Shown here piece after piece: positions 1-13,000 of a stretch of DNA of 64,000 nucleotides (its first letter is position 1; each line of letters starts with the position of its first letter). Origin of the DNA: Ophioderma brevispina (taxonomy: Eukaryota; Echinodermata; Ophiuroidea; Amphilepidida; Ophiodermatidae). The notes under the pieces were generated by a model. That model made no database searches. It was given only the letters and a program-made list of their open reading frames with translations, and had not been told where the DNA came from. Position numbers and translations under genes: made by a program. The stretch covers positions 62,001 through 126,000 of the forward strand of contig JAMKCH010001721.1 in assembly GCA_023653785.1 (NCBI GenBank), written 5' to 3'.

Positions 1-120
1 GAAGATCGGGATCAGCTCAAATTTTGAGAATAAGACTTTTTCTGAAAGATATTCTAGTGCTCATGAATAAAACAGAGGTGATGGAAATCACGCGAATGCA
101 CCGTTAACATAAAATTACGC

Positions 121-178
<58 letters not shown>

Positions 179-838
179 GGAATTCAAAATTTAAAGGTTA
201 TTTTTTTTAAGAAAAACAATAAAATAAAATCTTCAAAAGAAACCTTTTTCCGGACAAATTCCATGACAGTAGACAATTGCCTACCTTGTCGGACAATAAT
301 GATTACCATTGGTCTGTTCACGTTGCGTTTGGTTTAACACTTAAAATGTTAGGTCTTGCCGCGACTCCCGTTGGGTATATAACGAGAGGGCTCATGTGGT
401 AACCACCCACACCCCCCCCCCGAAAACCACTTGCCGTGGATTTTTTTACCAAAATGCTGATGAGTACATCAGCACGACCAAATAACAGGGGGGGGAAATG
501 AAAAATCGTTGTACCGATTCAAAATGGTATTTCGCACAAAATTCTCACGCCAAAAATGGAAAAAAACACTTTCCCAAGGACCCTTTTCTATACACTTTGG
601 CTAATAATAGTTGAGAATAAAAATATATACTGCCATTGCTTGAAACCATTATTCAGTACGAATTAAGAGGAGAAAACATTGTTAAATTTCTCAGTAAGCC
701 AGGTGCATGGCTGTTAATTTATTAATTAGGTTGCAATGTTGTTATGCTTTGCTTTGTTTTGTTTGTTTGTTTGTTGTTATTTGAGGTGTATCAAGAAATT
801 AAAACTTGACTGTGTGTGCTGTGTTTGTTGTTTTTCAG
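1..838. other. Intergenic or intronic DNA, no gene seen
   Basis: No coding exon or recognisable element is visible. The stretch holds an uninterrupted run of 49 A at 127-175, short C and G runs near 410-420 and 488-494, and a GTTT-rich tract near 755-775. It could be intron upstream of the candidate exon at 839, or intergenic. Confidence 0.5.
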
Positions 839-884
839 CCAGAAATTTCGCCTCAAGAAAAACGGAAGAAGAATGTTCAGGAAG
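839..884 (+). CDS. Candidate short exon, possibly N-terminal SEC14-like
   Basis: A good acceptor (TTTTTCAG) and donor (GTAAGA) bound 46 bases that are open in more than one frame. One frame reads ISPQEKRKKNVQE, which loosely resembles the N-terminal helix before the CRAL-TRIO N domain of animal SEC14-like proteins. The same strand carries clear SEC14-like exons from 6925 on. The match is short and the following CRAL-TRIO N exons were not found, so this may be a chance splice-site pair. Confidence 0.22.
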
Positions 885-1949
885 GTAAGACACTATATAG
901 CTGTATTTAGGATGTACAAATTAGATGTAACTCTATAGATGTAAGGTAGGGTACAGGTTGATCCCAAAGTCATCGATGGGTGGGTACCCACCCTCGGAGA
1001 GAAGTACAAACATGGGCTAGCGTGACGTTTCGCATGCCACAGAACTGAATTGGTAAACTAGGATAGCTTGGTCTTCTTCTTTCATCAACCAAATTAGAAA
1101 TGGTTAAGTGTTGAAAGGGTCATGCCTTTCACTTAGTTGACTTGCCTGTGTATCTCTTTACCTGGTACATAAGGAATTCAACTACGCTATTGGTCATGCA
1201 TCGATTTTGCTTTTAGTTTTGACAAGCGTTCAGTTTATCACCTGAGCAGACCCATTCCATTTCATACAGCCTGAGACTAATACAGCATTTCTGATTGGCT
1301 ACATCTTCATCATCTATTCTTCCAATAACCATTTTGAATGCAGCTTTAAATAGTTAAGCTCTAGCTTCTTCAACAACTCTATGCAACCATTATAAAGTTA
1401 CCATGTCGCTGAGTTGCTCAAAAAATTAGGTACAGTGCATTTGTTACCAATGAGCTGATAGTATTCATTTTGGTTAAAATCACAGAAATACGAAATTCAA
1501 TTCTCATAATAAACTGTCAAATGTTATTCGATTATCACATCAGACCTGAAAGGTTGGAGGTAACTTTTATTAGTCACGTTAAATTAAAGAATATTTCTCT
1601 GCGTTATTACTGTAAAGTGATAAATAAAGTTTGATAGGTCTACGTGCCGCATTGACATTGACTTTAGTTAATTGTGAGAATTGAATAGATACGACCTGGC
1701 AATATCGTAAACTGAACCGGCTAATGGCGTCTGCCTTTCCTGGTTGAGTCTGTCATTCAAAACTGTACAATTGATGCGTCGAATACAAGGGACTGCAGAT
1801 TGGTAAGTTGCGTTTCAGCGAGTTGAGGGAAAAGGAGGCTCTGTGAATTTCCGTGTGAATTACTTCACCCTGACGTTTATGGTTGCATTTTATGGGCCCA
1901 TTCTTTTCATCTATCTACTAAAAGGCTGCAACCCGCACATTGTTATAGT

Positions 1950-2045
1950 TTAAAGGTCCATGGTCCGATCGCTAATAACCTCGTCCTCCGAGACCCCAGA
2001 TTTTACCGGAAGTCAACATTTTGATGTTACAAGAAAGCTACTATT
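1950..2045 (+). repeat. Dispersed repeat, copy 1 of 2
   Basis: About 95 bases starting with AGGTCCATGG and ending in AAAGCTACTATT recur in the same orientation at 62947-63045 with small substitutions and indels. Shared words include CCCAGATTT, ACCGGAAG, GTCAACATTT and GAAAGCTACTATT. The 70-codon open frame starting at 2021 overlaps the end of this repeat and is not believed to be a gene. Confidence 0.6.
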
Positions 2046-3479
2046 CTTTTTTTTTTCATTTACCCTGCAAAATCTTAGGGCTAAAGTATGTTTGGTTTGG
2101 ACGTTATGAGCGAAAATATGCCCCATTTTGGTCGATCAAAATTAATTTTACACATAGCAATATTGCTGAGTGTGATGTGTATCCGGCCACCTCCGTAAGC
2201 GGGGACAAACCCGGATTTAAAACTTTGGTTTAACTAACTAACAGTACTCTATAAATATATATTATTATTTATTAATAAATAAATATATTTATTTTTATTT
2301 GTACAATTTTTGTTCACGTAATTAACTTTGTCAAAAGGTTTCATGTTGTCGTTACTAACATTTTATCTCTTTGGAGAAAAATGGATTAAAAAGGTGGTTG
2401 AACTCTAAAACACTTCAGAATTCTTGTATTTTTCATTTTCTCTTTTCATATGAAACCTCATGTTTATGCATATACGGGGGGAGTAAATGGACCCTGTTGT
2501 GCCGTGCCATTTTCAACTTTTTATGTCTCCACATATGAAGTATCAAGAGAAATCTGATGTTTATTATCTTTAAATTGTTTTAATTTTAAAGATCATTCCC
2601 ATCGTTTCGGTATAGGCCTACAGTCTTAAAGCAAAACCCTGTTTGTGCTCTGTCCACCACCGATTCACATTCAAATGACGTCGTCAGTGAAGGCCAATGT
2701 CCCATGGTAATCGGGCCGTTTACTCTCTGCTGAATGAAATTGCAATTATACCAGTAGTGGCAATACAGTGTATCATAGATGAATCTCTCTGTCTTTTATG
2801 CCCTCGTTACTCATAAAAATCATTTGCAAATAAAATAACTTGATAGATGACGTTCTCTCTTTTCTGGAAGAGTCCGAATGAAACATAGCAATATATCGAA
2901 CATTGTCTTATTTTGGAGACTAATTGCATGCCGCATCTTTTATTTTTTTTTTCAAATAAATCTTAATTAACCATTATACTTGTGTTCCACCATTAAATAC
3001 CCATTTGTTTTAACATATTGACAGACCCATATGGCAGAGTGATTTGCTTAATTGACGGCCGTACATTTAAGTGTGAATCCGTGGACACACCACAAAATGG
3101 ACTGCTTTGATGCAAAAAAGATGTACTCGGCTGTGCACAACCTACCTACTTTTGCACCAATTAAAGCTAATCCAGCTGTGCTTTCTGTTGATGCCACAAA
3201 TGTCGAGATATATGTTATTAAAATACAAAAAACACATAAGAGTAATGTTTAATTGATATTACTTGCGTATGATGTTTTCATGGCGGCCACAGTATTCATT
3301 TTCAGTTTTAATATGTATATTTAAATAAGCCAGATATAGACCTTCAATTTAATCCAAAATACATCATCGTGGGTTAGTACTTTTGTGACCCACTTTTCCC
3401 ACCCACTTTTTTTCCTTGCAACCCAGTTTTTTTTCTGACCCGACTACCGACTAATTAACACAAATGTTACACCAACAGC

Positions 3480-4090
3480 CACATTATCCATCATTACCAC
3501 AGAGGAAATAATTACACAGTCTGTGTAAAAATTCCATATTTTACTTGTAAAAATCAGACACCATAATTTTTATGTAACAATATGTAAAACTTGTAATGTA
3601 AAAATGTCACATTAATTATGTAAAAGTGCACATACAATATAGGTTTATATTTGTGTCACCATTTACCATCATTATGAAACTTAAAACACATAATTTTTAT
3701 GTAAAATCTTGGTCAGAATTATGTAATCTTCCACTTTGTTCATTTATGTAAAATATGTGAACTCAATTATGTCATCTCGCTCGGTCGTGACTGGACGTCA
3801 CATAATTTTATGCAAACTTCGCTAACTTTACCGCGCATTTACTGTATTGGTTTACAAACCACATAGGAAATGATTTGTATAACATTATTTTAATGTCATT
3901 TCTTGTTTTCTTTTTACAAAACGATGTGTACATTTTACATGAAAATAAGTAAAATAATAATAATGCATACAAATATGTAGTTCAACTTTCACATAATGTG
4001 TATTACCGGTATATTACAGCTTTTTGCATAAAAATAGGTAATTTCTACATCATGCCGGTTACATATATATTTTTTTACATCGGGTTTTTC
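3480..4090. repeat. AT-rich repeat zone with recurrent ACATAATT words
   Basis: Variants of TTTTACATAATT and its reverse complement AATTATGTAAAA recur roughly every 40-80 bases on both strands, for example near 3566, 3618, 3690, 3720, 3750, 3800 and 4000. It may be a decayed palindromic transposon or several nested AT-rich elements. No element ends are certain. Confidence 0.35.
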
Positions 4091-6499
4091 TGTGTGTATT
4101 AACGTCCAATTATTGATTAATTGACTTGACTAATAGGCGTAATTTAATTTTTACATTAAGTTATGATTGGCGATATATTGTCAACAAGTTGCAGCCTCGT
4201 CCGCGAATATCACACAACATGTCTAATCGTATCAACACATCATGAGCATTGAGCCCTGTGTAATAATTCAGGGAATTCCTTATCGATGGCTAATACACAA
4301 ATAAACAAGCTCTGATGATGGCTCTTACACATTCTATTAAAGCCCTGACAACCAGTTTTTTGCGAATAACAAACTACTTGTATGACATTTCCAAGCCTAA
4401 AAATCTAATTGGGGTCTATAAAAAAAAGTCGGTCCCTACACATAAAAGCCTACTACAGCAAGTGTGTGGACTTACAATAACAATGCTATCTCGTCAGAAT
4501 ATCCCCAACAAAAATTTACACAAAAATAAGGATTACCCTGATTCCAAAATCTTCAGTTGCGATTGTTGACAATTCGTCCTGAGTTGATACCAAACTGAGT
4601 GAAAATGCAGCAAAAACAACCACGATAAATCACGAAGATCAGCCTCAGTCTCAATATGCAAAATCTGTGCATCAACCTGTTGCGATAATCGACAATCGAA
4701 ATCCGTTGGTGATCGAAATCCCGCTGTTTCCCATTATCCACAAGGCAAACCACTAGGTTTATAGTCTTTTTCTACATTCCTTCATCAATATAACTAAAAA
4801 AATGACTGCACATTCCTATGTCCAGTAAACACCAAACGAGAGTAAACGACTGTAATTAAAAGATAAGGAAAAACACATTATTGGCGTCAGGAACGAGAGG
4901 TGAAATGTGTTTTTACTAATTGTTGCTTTTAATTTCCTAGCAACGAGACCTGTTTTTCAGTCTCAGTCCCTTGACCAGAATGACGTTGATATGGTTAACT
5001 GTCTTTCTATCAATTAAAACTAAATAAAGAAATTAAAAAAAGCAAAAAATAAAAAAAATAAAAAAAATAAAAAAGTGGGGTCACCAAATGTACCAACCCT
5101 CTTGTGGACGTAGTAACCAATAAAGGGAGTAATTTAATTTTTGTACTCAGGGTGTTGTGGGTTTGAGACACCCCCCATTAACAGAATTTTTGACAGCAAA
5201 ATTGCCCTTTCGGTCGTCAACATACATTCGGCATAATCTGTACTAATGTATATAAAAAGCTGGTATACTCTCAATGAACTAAATGTGTTGGTGTGTCGCT
5301 CCCTCCTTCATTTCACCCATTGAAATGGTCTTGGCTATTTGGACTACCTTGTCCTATTAACTGGGGATTGAAAAATATGTACCAAACTACCAACCTCTCT
5401 GGGTACATCAAAGACTTACCTGAACTAGTTCGATGTAGTTCTTCGACCGATGCCACATCTGCCCGAAAACATCAAAAACAGCAGGCGCCTTTGAAATCTA
5501 AGATGGTAGCCATACTGACATTGACCTAAGTCAATAGCCAGAAATTTGTGCATCCTTTTAAATCTAATGAGATATTATTTGGTTAAAAATAATTAGAACA
5601 AAATAATGGAGTTATACAGTTTTCAACCTCTCAGGGGAATATTCATAATTGAGTACAATAATAAGAGCCGCGCGTAAAGATTTGTCACTTTATCATAAAT
5701 GCAAGCAAACATTCTAATGTTTTTAGTAGAAAGTGCACAATCGTGCTATGGATTGGGCTAAATTTTAACTCACCAACAAATAACTCCGCTATGTCCAAAA
5801 CAAAACTCACTGCCATATCGACACTATAGCTAATTGGTTGTACTTGTATAGATTGTGATTGGCGGCAAGAATGGAAAGTCGACACGGTCCTGGGATGATG
5901 GAAGCGTCCTGAGTGATTGATTGTCAATGTTGTTGTAGTGAAAGTAGGTAGATTTTTATTTTTTTGCGGTGAAAGTATTTCGTTCTTTACAGCCCATGGT
6001 GAGAATGTTACCAATCATGGCACGGATTTAAGTGGTACACCTTTAACATCTCGCACGCTGCGGAATTCTATTTGTTTACAGATCTCTGAATGTGTTCGCG
6101 ATATCTCTAAATTACACAATTAGGTTAGACCATTTGTTTTTTCCATGTCAACCCTTCCATTTAGACACACTCCCTTGTCGCTCTAGCCATAACTAAACAT
6201 TTCTACATACTTCAATAGCATCGGAGAAAGGCGACATTTAATAGCTGCATAATGCAGCTATTAGCCTGCATATGAATTAAAATTTAACAAATTTTTTTTT
6301 TGTTTCTTCTCTAGAGTTGTAAAGTGCTTGTCAAAGCTGAGTTTTAACTGGGAAATAGAGAAGGAAGAAAGAAAAGAAAATAGCGCAATCGAAAAAAACC
6401 ATTGAAAATTAAAACTAATTGCCTTAAAATCACCATTATAATAAATTTATCATCGTGTTCTTTTAAAAATGGCGAGTTGTTCCACGCAAATAAAGACAG

Positions 6500-6860
6500 G
6501 TAGGCTTCTCATTTGGTTGGAAAAAAACTAGTGAAAGCACAGCAAAGGTGGGAAGGGGTTAAAGGGATGGACCCTGTCACGGAACTGGAGTGCTTATTCT
6601 CTTCGAAGAGATGGGACATGCAGACTCACCGACCATATAATGTTGCTTTGGCGGGATCACTACACCTCCATGACCTCCTTCACAGCTGCGAGTCTGTTAC
6701 CTTCCCAAGTTCCCAGTAGTTAACAATTACAGGAGTCAAGCTCCTTACTCAAAGGTACAACAACACACGATGGCCAGCACAAGTGGAGCTCGAACTCAGA
6801 ACCTGTGCGTGTGGTGCTTGGCGTTCAAGCCACTGGACCACGTGTGTCCCAAAGTTGGTT
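6500..6860 (-). mobile_element. tRNA-derived SINE (minus strand)
   Basis: On the minus strand a perfect Pol III A box TGGTCCAGTGG (reverse complement at 6830-6840) is followed by a B-box-like GAGTTCGAGCTCC (reverse complement at 6785-6797). This is the arrangement of a tRNA-derived SINE head. The body extends toward 6500. It is not a functional tRNA, because acceptor pairing is absent. The open frame 6513-6719 falls in it. It lies just upstream of the first clear SEC14-like exon. Confidence 0.6.
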
Positions 6861-6924
6861 GCAAAAGGATAACATTTTTTCTTTGAATTACTACATTTCC
6901 ATCTAATCTTACATCTTCCTGTAG

Positions 6925-7025
6925 GTTATAGAAAAATACTGGGGAGGAGGATTCTTAGGGTGGTGATCATGAAGGAAGGCCTGTATGGGTTGTTGATATA
7001 AATAGAGAAGCGCGAGATATAAAAG
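6925..7025 (+). CDS. SEC14-like exon: start of CRAL-TRIO domain (frame broken)
   Basis: Acceptor TTCCTGTAG, donor GTAAGA. The first frame gives VIEKYWGGGFLG. From 6959 the frame shifted by one base gives GGDHEGRPVWVVDIN. Together these match the family pattern of Y-x-GG followed by G-x-PVW. The break lies in a GGG run at 6958-6960, where removing one G would restore the frame. The exon ends in phase 1 and completes a glycine codon with the next exon. Confidence 0.8.
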
Positions 7026-10000
7026 GTAAGATCGCATCATTATCATGTGATTTTTTTTCACTCAAAGGTTCAACTTTTTTTTTCTATACCCCTAACGTCC
7101 CTTGAAGCCACTATTAGTGATCCACTCAAAAATCCAAAATATTTGAAATTTGCAGGAATAGTAGAATTTCCTTTTTTTGGCAACTGAAAAATTTACAGGA
7201 ATAGACGGCAGAAACGGCAGTGTTCAAAGATATGATCTCTATTCAGTTATGTGTTGTAGTAAGTGTCCGTACGGAGAGTAATGACTACAATATCCGAATA
7301 TGCCCTTATTAGGTTACTTTTAGACTTATGTTTAGTAATCAGTTGTAATGTCCCTAGCAATTTGGCCTACGGGCCACGATTTGAGGTTAAATAAATTTTA
7401 TTCTTATTCTCGTTACTATTATTATTAAACAGGCATCATGCATTCTGTAAAAGGGACTGATATCATGATGAATTATATATGGTGGAATGCACAGTATGAA
7501 GATATCATGAGAGAAAACGCTAAAAAGGTTAGTAATTGCATCTCACTTTATCTAAAAGTTGTTGAAAAAGGGAAATGAAAATCCGTACAATTCGAATAGA
7601 AACAATCAAGTACTGTATGTTGGTAAGCCTAATCACCGCCATAATTGTTATATTTGAGTTATTTCAAAATTGCAACAACAAAAAATCATTGAATTTTCAG
7701 AAATCAGATTGTTGGTCAGAAAACTTTTGAAATTATAATCTTGTGTTCTAGTTTACCATTATTTATACGCCTACACTTTAAATTCTGCACTTGCAACGGA
7801 TAATGTACAGTAGTTATGTACAAAAGGGTAACCCATTTGTTTTACTATTATGATACTATGTAGCTATAAGAACCTTGAATGTTTTACAAAAAGTGTTCAT
7901 AATACATTATTATGTCACATAAAACGGCCATTGGTGTTAAATGCATTACGGGAAAACGCTCGTAATTAGCAGAAAATGTTTAGCTATTTGTGTCTTTGTA
8001 TTTTTTTCGGACAACTATGTGTTATAGTGTCTCTAATAATACATAATTGTCCCAAAAATACAAGCACATGCAATGCATAAACAATTTATTTGTATCTGTA
8101 TAATAAGAACTAAAAAGTATGTGCCTTCAATTTTGAACCGGTACCCAATGGGCTCCAATGGTCATTTTATAAAATATATTACGACTTTTTTGCAGTCTAC
8201 ATAAACAGATTTATTCAATGTTCTTTCGGCTACTAGCATCAGTAGACTTCAACAAACATCATTACCAGCGGCCAAATTCGAAAAAAAATGAGTGGATATT
8301 TATAATGGACAGACTACAGAAAACAAAAAAAATGAAACAGTTCAAGAGTTGAGATGATTATTATTTGTAAAGCCACTTATGCATTTTTTTTTCTTTTTGT
8401 TTAAAGCAATATTAGCACATTTTTTGAAGGGCGCCCCCAATTTTTCAAAAATTTGGAGATTTTTACACGGTTGCATTGGTAACTAGCTAGTAAACTATAC
8501 CTGTGAATGGTTAAGCTCGAAAATGTAAAAAAAAAAAAAAAAAAAATCCCCGATAATAATTCAACGGCTGCTGGAAACGGCCTTCCAATGTGAAATAGCC
8601 GGGAAATAGCGCCATGTACGTGTCTACGCTCATCCATTAGTTGTTTTAATAGTTCGGGTAAGTCAAGTTAGAAGTTATTTTCTCGAGGTGGCACTATTTC
8701 ATCATGGACGGACATAAACGTAGCATTTCCAGCTCTGCCGTCAAGTCCAATCTGGGATCCCAATTCTAGTTACAAAATCGCTTATTTTGTGATAAATACG
8801 CATTTTTTTAGCATTCTCGTTCGCAGGTATAGTTTCCTAGACAATTACCAACGTAACTGTGCAAAAAATATTATATTTTGAAAATTGGGGGCGCTCTTCA
8901 AAAAATGTGCCAATATTGCTTTAATTTGTTTTGTTTTCCTTTTAAGTCCGGTAAGCCTGTAGATGGAATGATTGTTATAAGCGATATGACGGATATGGAA
9001 AAACAGAGTTTCTGGAAACCAAGCATGGATTTTGGAAAACAGGTAAATGCAACACCATTGCAGTTTTTTCATGGATCGATTGAAAAAAAGCCAGGTTTCA
9101 TGAACGAGTACACAAATAGCCTATGACATCTAAACACGCCTATTAAGTTGGGGTCATACTTCATCAGCACACGTCTGCCGGCGGTTACCTTTTGAACATA
9201 CTTTGCGCGTCAGATGCATGAAGCGTGCGCCTTGCGTGAAAAGCATGTTCAAAGGCTAGCGTCGGTAGATGTCTGCCGATGAAGTAAACACACCAAAAAA
9301 AGTAACTCCCCACCCCTGAAATTGTCTGTCAAGTTCAAACGATACATCGCATTATACAGTATGGGACATAATTGGAAGCGGTGTTTATTTACGCGCATTT
9401 TGACACCTCATTTGTGGTGATTGATGAAGTATTTTTGAAGTTATAAGCCCACTTGACCGAACCCACCCCAGGATTTAAAAGTTGCAGTAAGCCCTATAGA
9501 GAAAGAGAATTTGTCAAGCAGAGAAGAAGAGGATTGCACTGAATTCAATCTGTAACAGTATGATTGTCAATAGGATTTACTGCAACTTTTAAATCCTGGG
9601 TGGGTTCGGTCAAGTGAAGTCGGGCAGCAGCATACGATACAACATTTGGACGAAGAATTTGCACGACATACCAGTTAGCAATCAAATTTCAGACGATCTG
9701 AAGAAGTGCCATAAGAAATTAATGTCAAGAGTTCGCTAAAGTGTGTTGGATTAACACATTAATGAAGACTCGACTTTAAGTGTTTGAATCAGCAAAAGTA
9801 AATGATATCACATTTGTGACTTTTGAAAATGCCTCGTTTTGTCTTTAATCGCCGGTCAGTCAGCCAGGAAGTAAACGGATGTCTCTATGTCCACACATCA
9901 GTTACTCTGTTGCAGTTTAGCCTAAGAAGGAGAGGATTGCACTGATTTCAATTTGTAACAGTATGATTGTCAATAGGATTTACTGCAACTTTTAAATCCG

Positions 10001-13000
10001 GGGATGGGAGCTGATGGGTTCGGTCAATTGGGCATAACTTCAACAATACTCCATCGATCGCCACAAATGAGGTGTCAGAATACGCGTAAATAATCCCCGC
10101 TTCTAATTATATTCTATATTGTAATGTATAACAGGATGTATCGTTTGAACTTGACAGACAAATTTCAGGGGTGGGGAGTTACTTTTTTGGGTGTGTTTAT
10201 GAACCCAGCATTACTGTCAATGCCTACAATAAACTTTGAACCGCACAACTCTCACATGCACTCAAGCAATCGATCAATTAATAAATCATGCATCAATCAA
10301 TCACACGGTCAAACTTAGGTCATTTGTTGAATACTATAGTTGCACAGTGCTAAAACTCTGTAGTAATTGTAGTCAATAATTTACAGCAGGCCAGGCTCCA
10401 AACTTGGTACCAATGTAGCACCAGGCCCCTTAAATGTTACGTTTGACACGCTCGATCTTTGAGGTCAAAGGTCAAGGACACATGCATCTCTATATCTAAG
10501 TCTTCTCTAGAGATCAGAGGTTAACGGCTTCAGGGAATCATGTAAAACACTTTGAACACCGGTATAACAACTCATTTACTGTGCATACCATTGACAATAA
10601 TTCCCATGCTAGATGTACGCGTAAATGTCATAAAAATGACAGGAAAACAAAGGACTCTGAAACGGCTAGGCACAGTTTGCGCACCCACTTTTCTGTACCC
10701 ACATGCACCCATTTTTCTCCACCCACCTGCACACACTTTATTGCAGTTTTAGAGTAAAAAAGTTTTGCAGTGAGTTTTAAAACCTTTTAGGCGACGAAAA
10801 AAGAAAACCCTGTTTTACGGGCGAGCGGACCTTAAGAGTAGGGTCGGTCGGGCGAATTTTTTCTTTTTTTAATATTTTTTCTTTCCTAGAGGTCAAAAAT
10901 GGCCTAAAATAGCCCCAAAATCTGAAAAATCAAGAGAAAAAATGAAAAATTCTTACAAACAGATTTTCTAAAAAAAATTAGCCAAAATTGATAAATTTGG
11001 GCTAAAAACAGGCTGATTTTACATGATTTTTGGAAAAACTAAAATAAAAAAATCTGCAAAACTGAAAATTCAGGGTCGGTCGGGCCCGTAAAACAGGTTT
11101 TTTTTTTTATTTTCGTCGCCTTACATATAACTACCTCAAAGAATTCTAAGTAATTAATAGGCCTCATAGTCATTTAAAACAATTTTCAGGCGGTTATTTC
11201 GGTCTGGTATTTCCATCCTTGTTCACGACTGCTTTGTCAAGATACAATCTCTTTATCATTAACTTGTTTTCTGCGGCACAGCCAAACCAGCAGTTCCCGT
11301 GCACTCAAATATTGTGTAAGAGACAAATTTGGTTCACTTTTGATTCATCTTGCGCATCCTGCCTTTTATAGCACGCGTTCATAAAGTGGGAAAGGTATAG
11401 GCCTATTATAGGCCTAATTTAATCGGAACGCATATTTTGACGGAATGTAGCGGTTTAGTGGAGTATGCGCTTTATTCCGTTATTGATATTGCGATATTGC
11501 CCAACACTGCCATTGAACCGGAATAATACGAAAGTGGTCTAAATGAAAATGCGAGATTTCCTGCGAAACGAGCAAGGATGAAATCGGTGTATATTTTTCG
11601 CTACTCGACGATCAGTAAGAGATGTTTACCAGGTGACATTGAGTTAATAATATAATAATAACATTATCATAATTATTTAGAGTAATACATATGGTATACA
11701 AAGTGGACGCAGGTGGGTGCAGAAAAAGGGGATGCAGGTGGGTGCAGAAAAGTGGGTGCGCAAATTGTGCCTACCCCTCTGGAAGCAATATGTCCCAAAA
11801 CTCTTAAAACCACTTAGACCAAAGTGATCACGGAACAGATTCAGTAGACATATATACCTAGTAATATATTTGTTCGTTTATTCTAACCCAAACATTTTCA
11901 TTTATTTATCAGTTAATGGCACTCTTTGAACAGCATTACCCCGAGTTTCTAAGGATGTTCATAGTCATCAATGCGCCCAGTGTATTCAACGTATTATATG
12001 CCATAGTCAAACCCCTTATGAGGGAGGAAACCAGAAAGAAAGCGATGATTCTAGGAAGTAAGTTCTTAAAAAGTATGTCGACAAGTCTTTAAGATCACCT
12101 AATAATGTTTTGCACAATATTGGGTCCACCCGTTAATGTACCTCAACTAGACGGTGGTTGACATGATTCAAAGCTACTGGCAATATATGGCATCACTGTG
12201 AACCATATAGATACTCTGATATTATTATTAAAATAATTCCATAATAGAACATAACCATAACCATGATCTGTGCTTATCTTATTGATACTGATACATTTGT
12301 TCTGGTGGTAATGGTCACATTTACGAGGTTTAGAAAACCGGATGCACGCACATGTAGATGCGGTAATGCAGTGAGAGCGCCCATGCCCAGCTGTGTCCAG
12401 GAATGCGACCGATATCGATCGAGTGGACTTTGAACTTATGCGGCTACATTCCTGAACACAGTTGGGCAAGGGCGGTCTCACTGCATTACCGCATCTGCAT
12501 GAGATGCACCCGGTTTTCTAACCCTTGTAATTGTGTTTGAGACATTCATTCATTAACTGAAGAGGTATTCAAGTAGCAACTGATTGTTCTAAATTGAAGC
12601 TTATTTCCAAAACAGGTTAAATTCGCAATATTCACACTTGAGAAAAAATAACTTTTTGATATATTGATGGGTGTCTTTCTGTCTTAATGGATAACGTTAG
12701 TATTTTAGTATTTTTCTTCCACTACTTCATTTTTCCTTCTAGCGGCTATACAAGGAAGAATACTAAAAATGGGTCCAGCAGACATTCTACTGCCCATTAC
12801 GGAGGAACCTTAACGGATCCTGCATGTCGACCCCTGTGTCCAGCAAGTATGGAAGAGTATGCAATTATATATTGTAGTAGTGGTATACTTTCTGATATGT
12901 AGAACGTTCCTAAATAATTCCAGAGAAATGAGATAACACTTGCTCAAGGTCTTTTGGCAATCACTTTTGCGCACTACTTTACAAATATAAGCCATTCGCT

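Larger units (their letters stand above)
885..6480. other. Long non-coding stretch, probably intron or upstream DNA
   Basis: No convincing exon is seen, although the SEC14-like N-terminal exons would be expected here. The open frames at 2021, 3052, 4315, 5293, 5685 and 5917 have no recognisable motifs. Within it lie the dispersed repeat at 1950-2045, an AT-rich zone at 3480-4090 in which the word ACATAATTTTTATGTAA recurs in both orientations, and an A-rich tract at 5025-5075. Confidence 0.5.
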
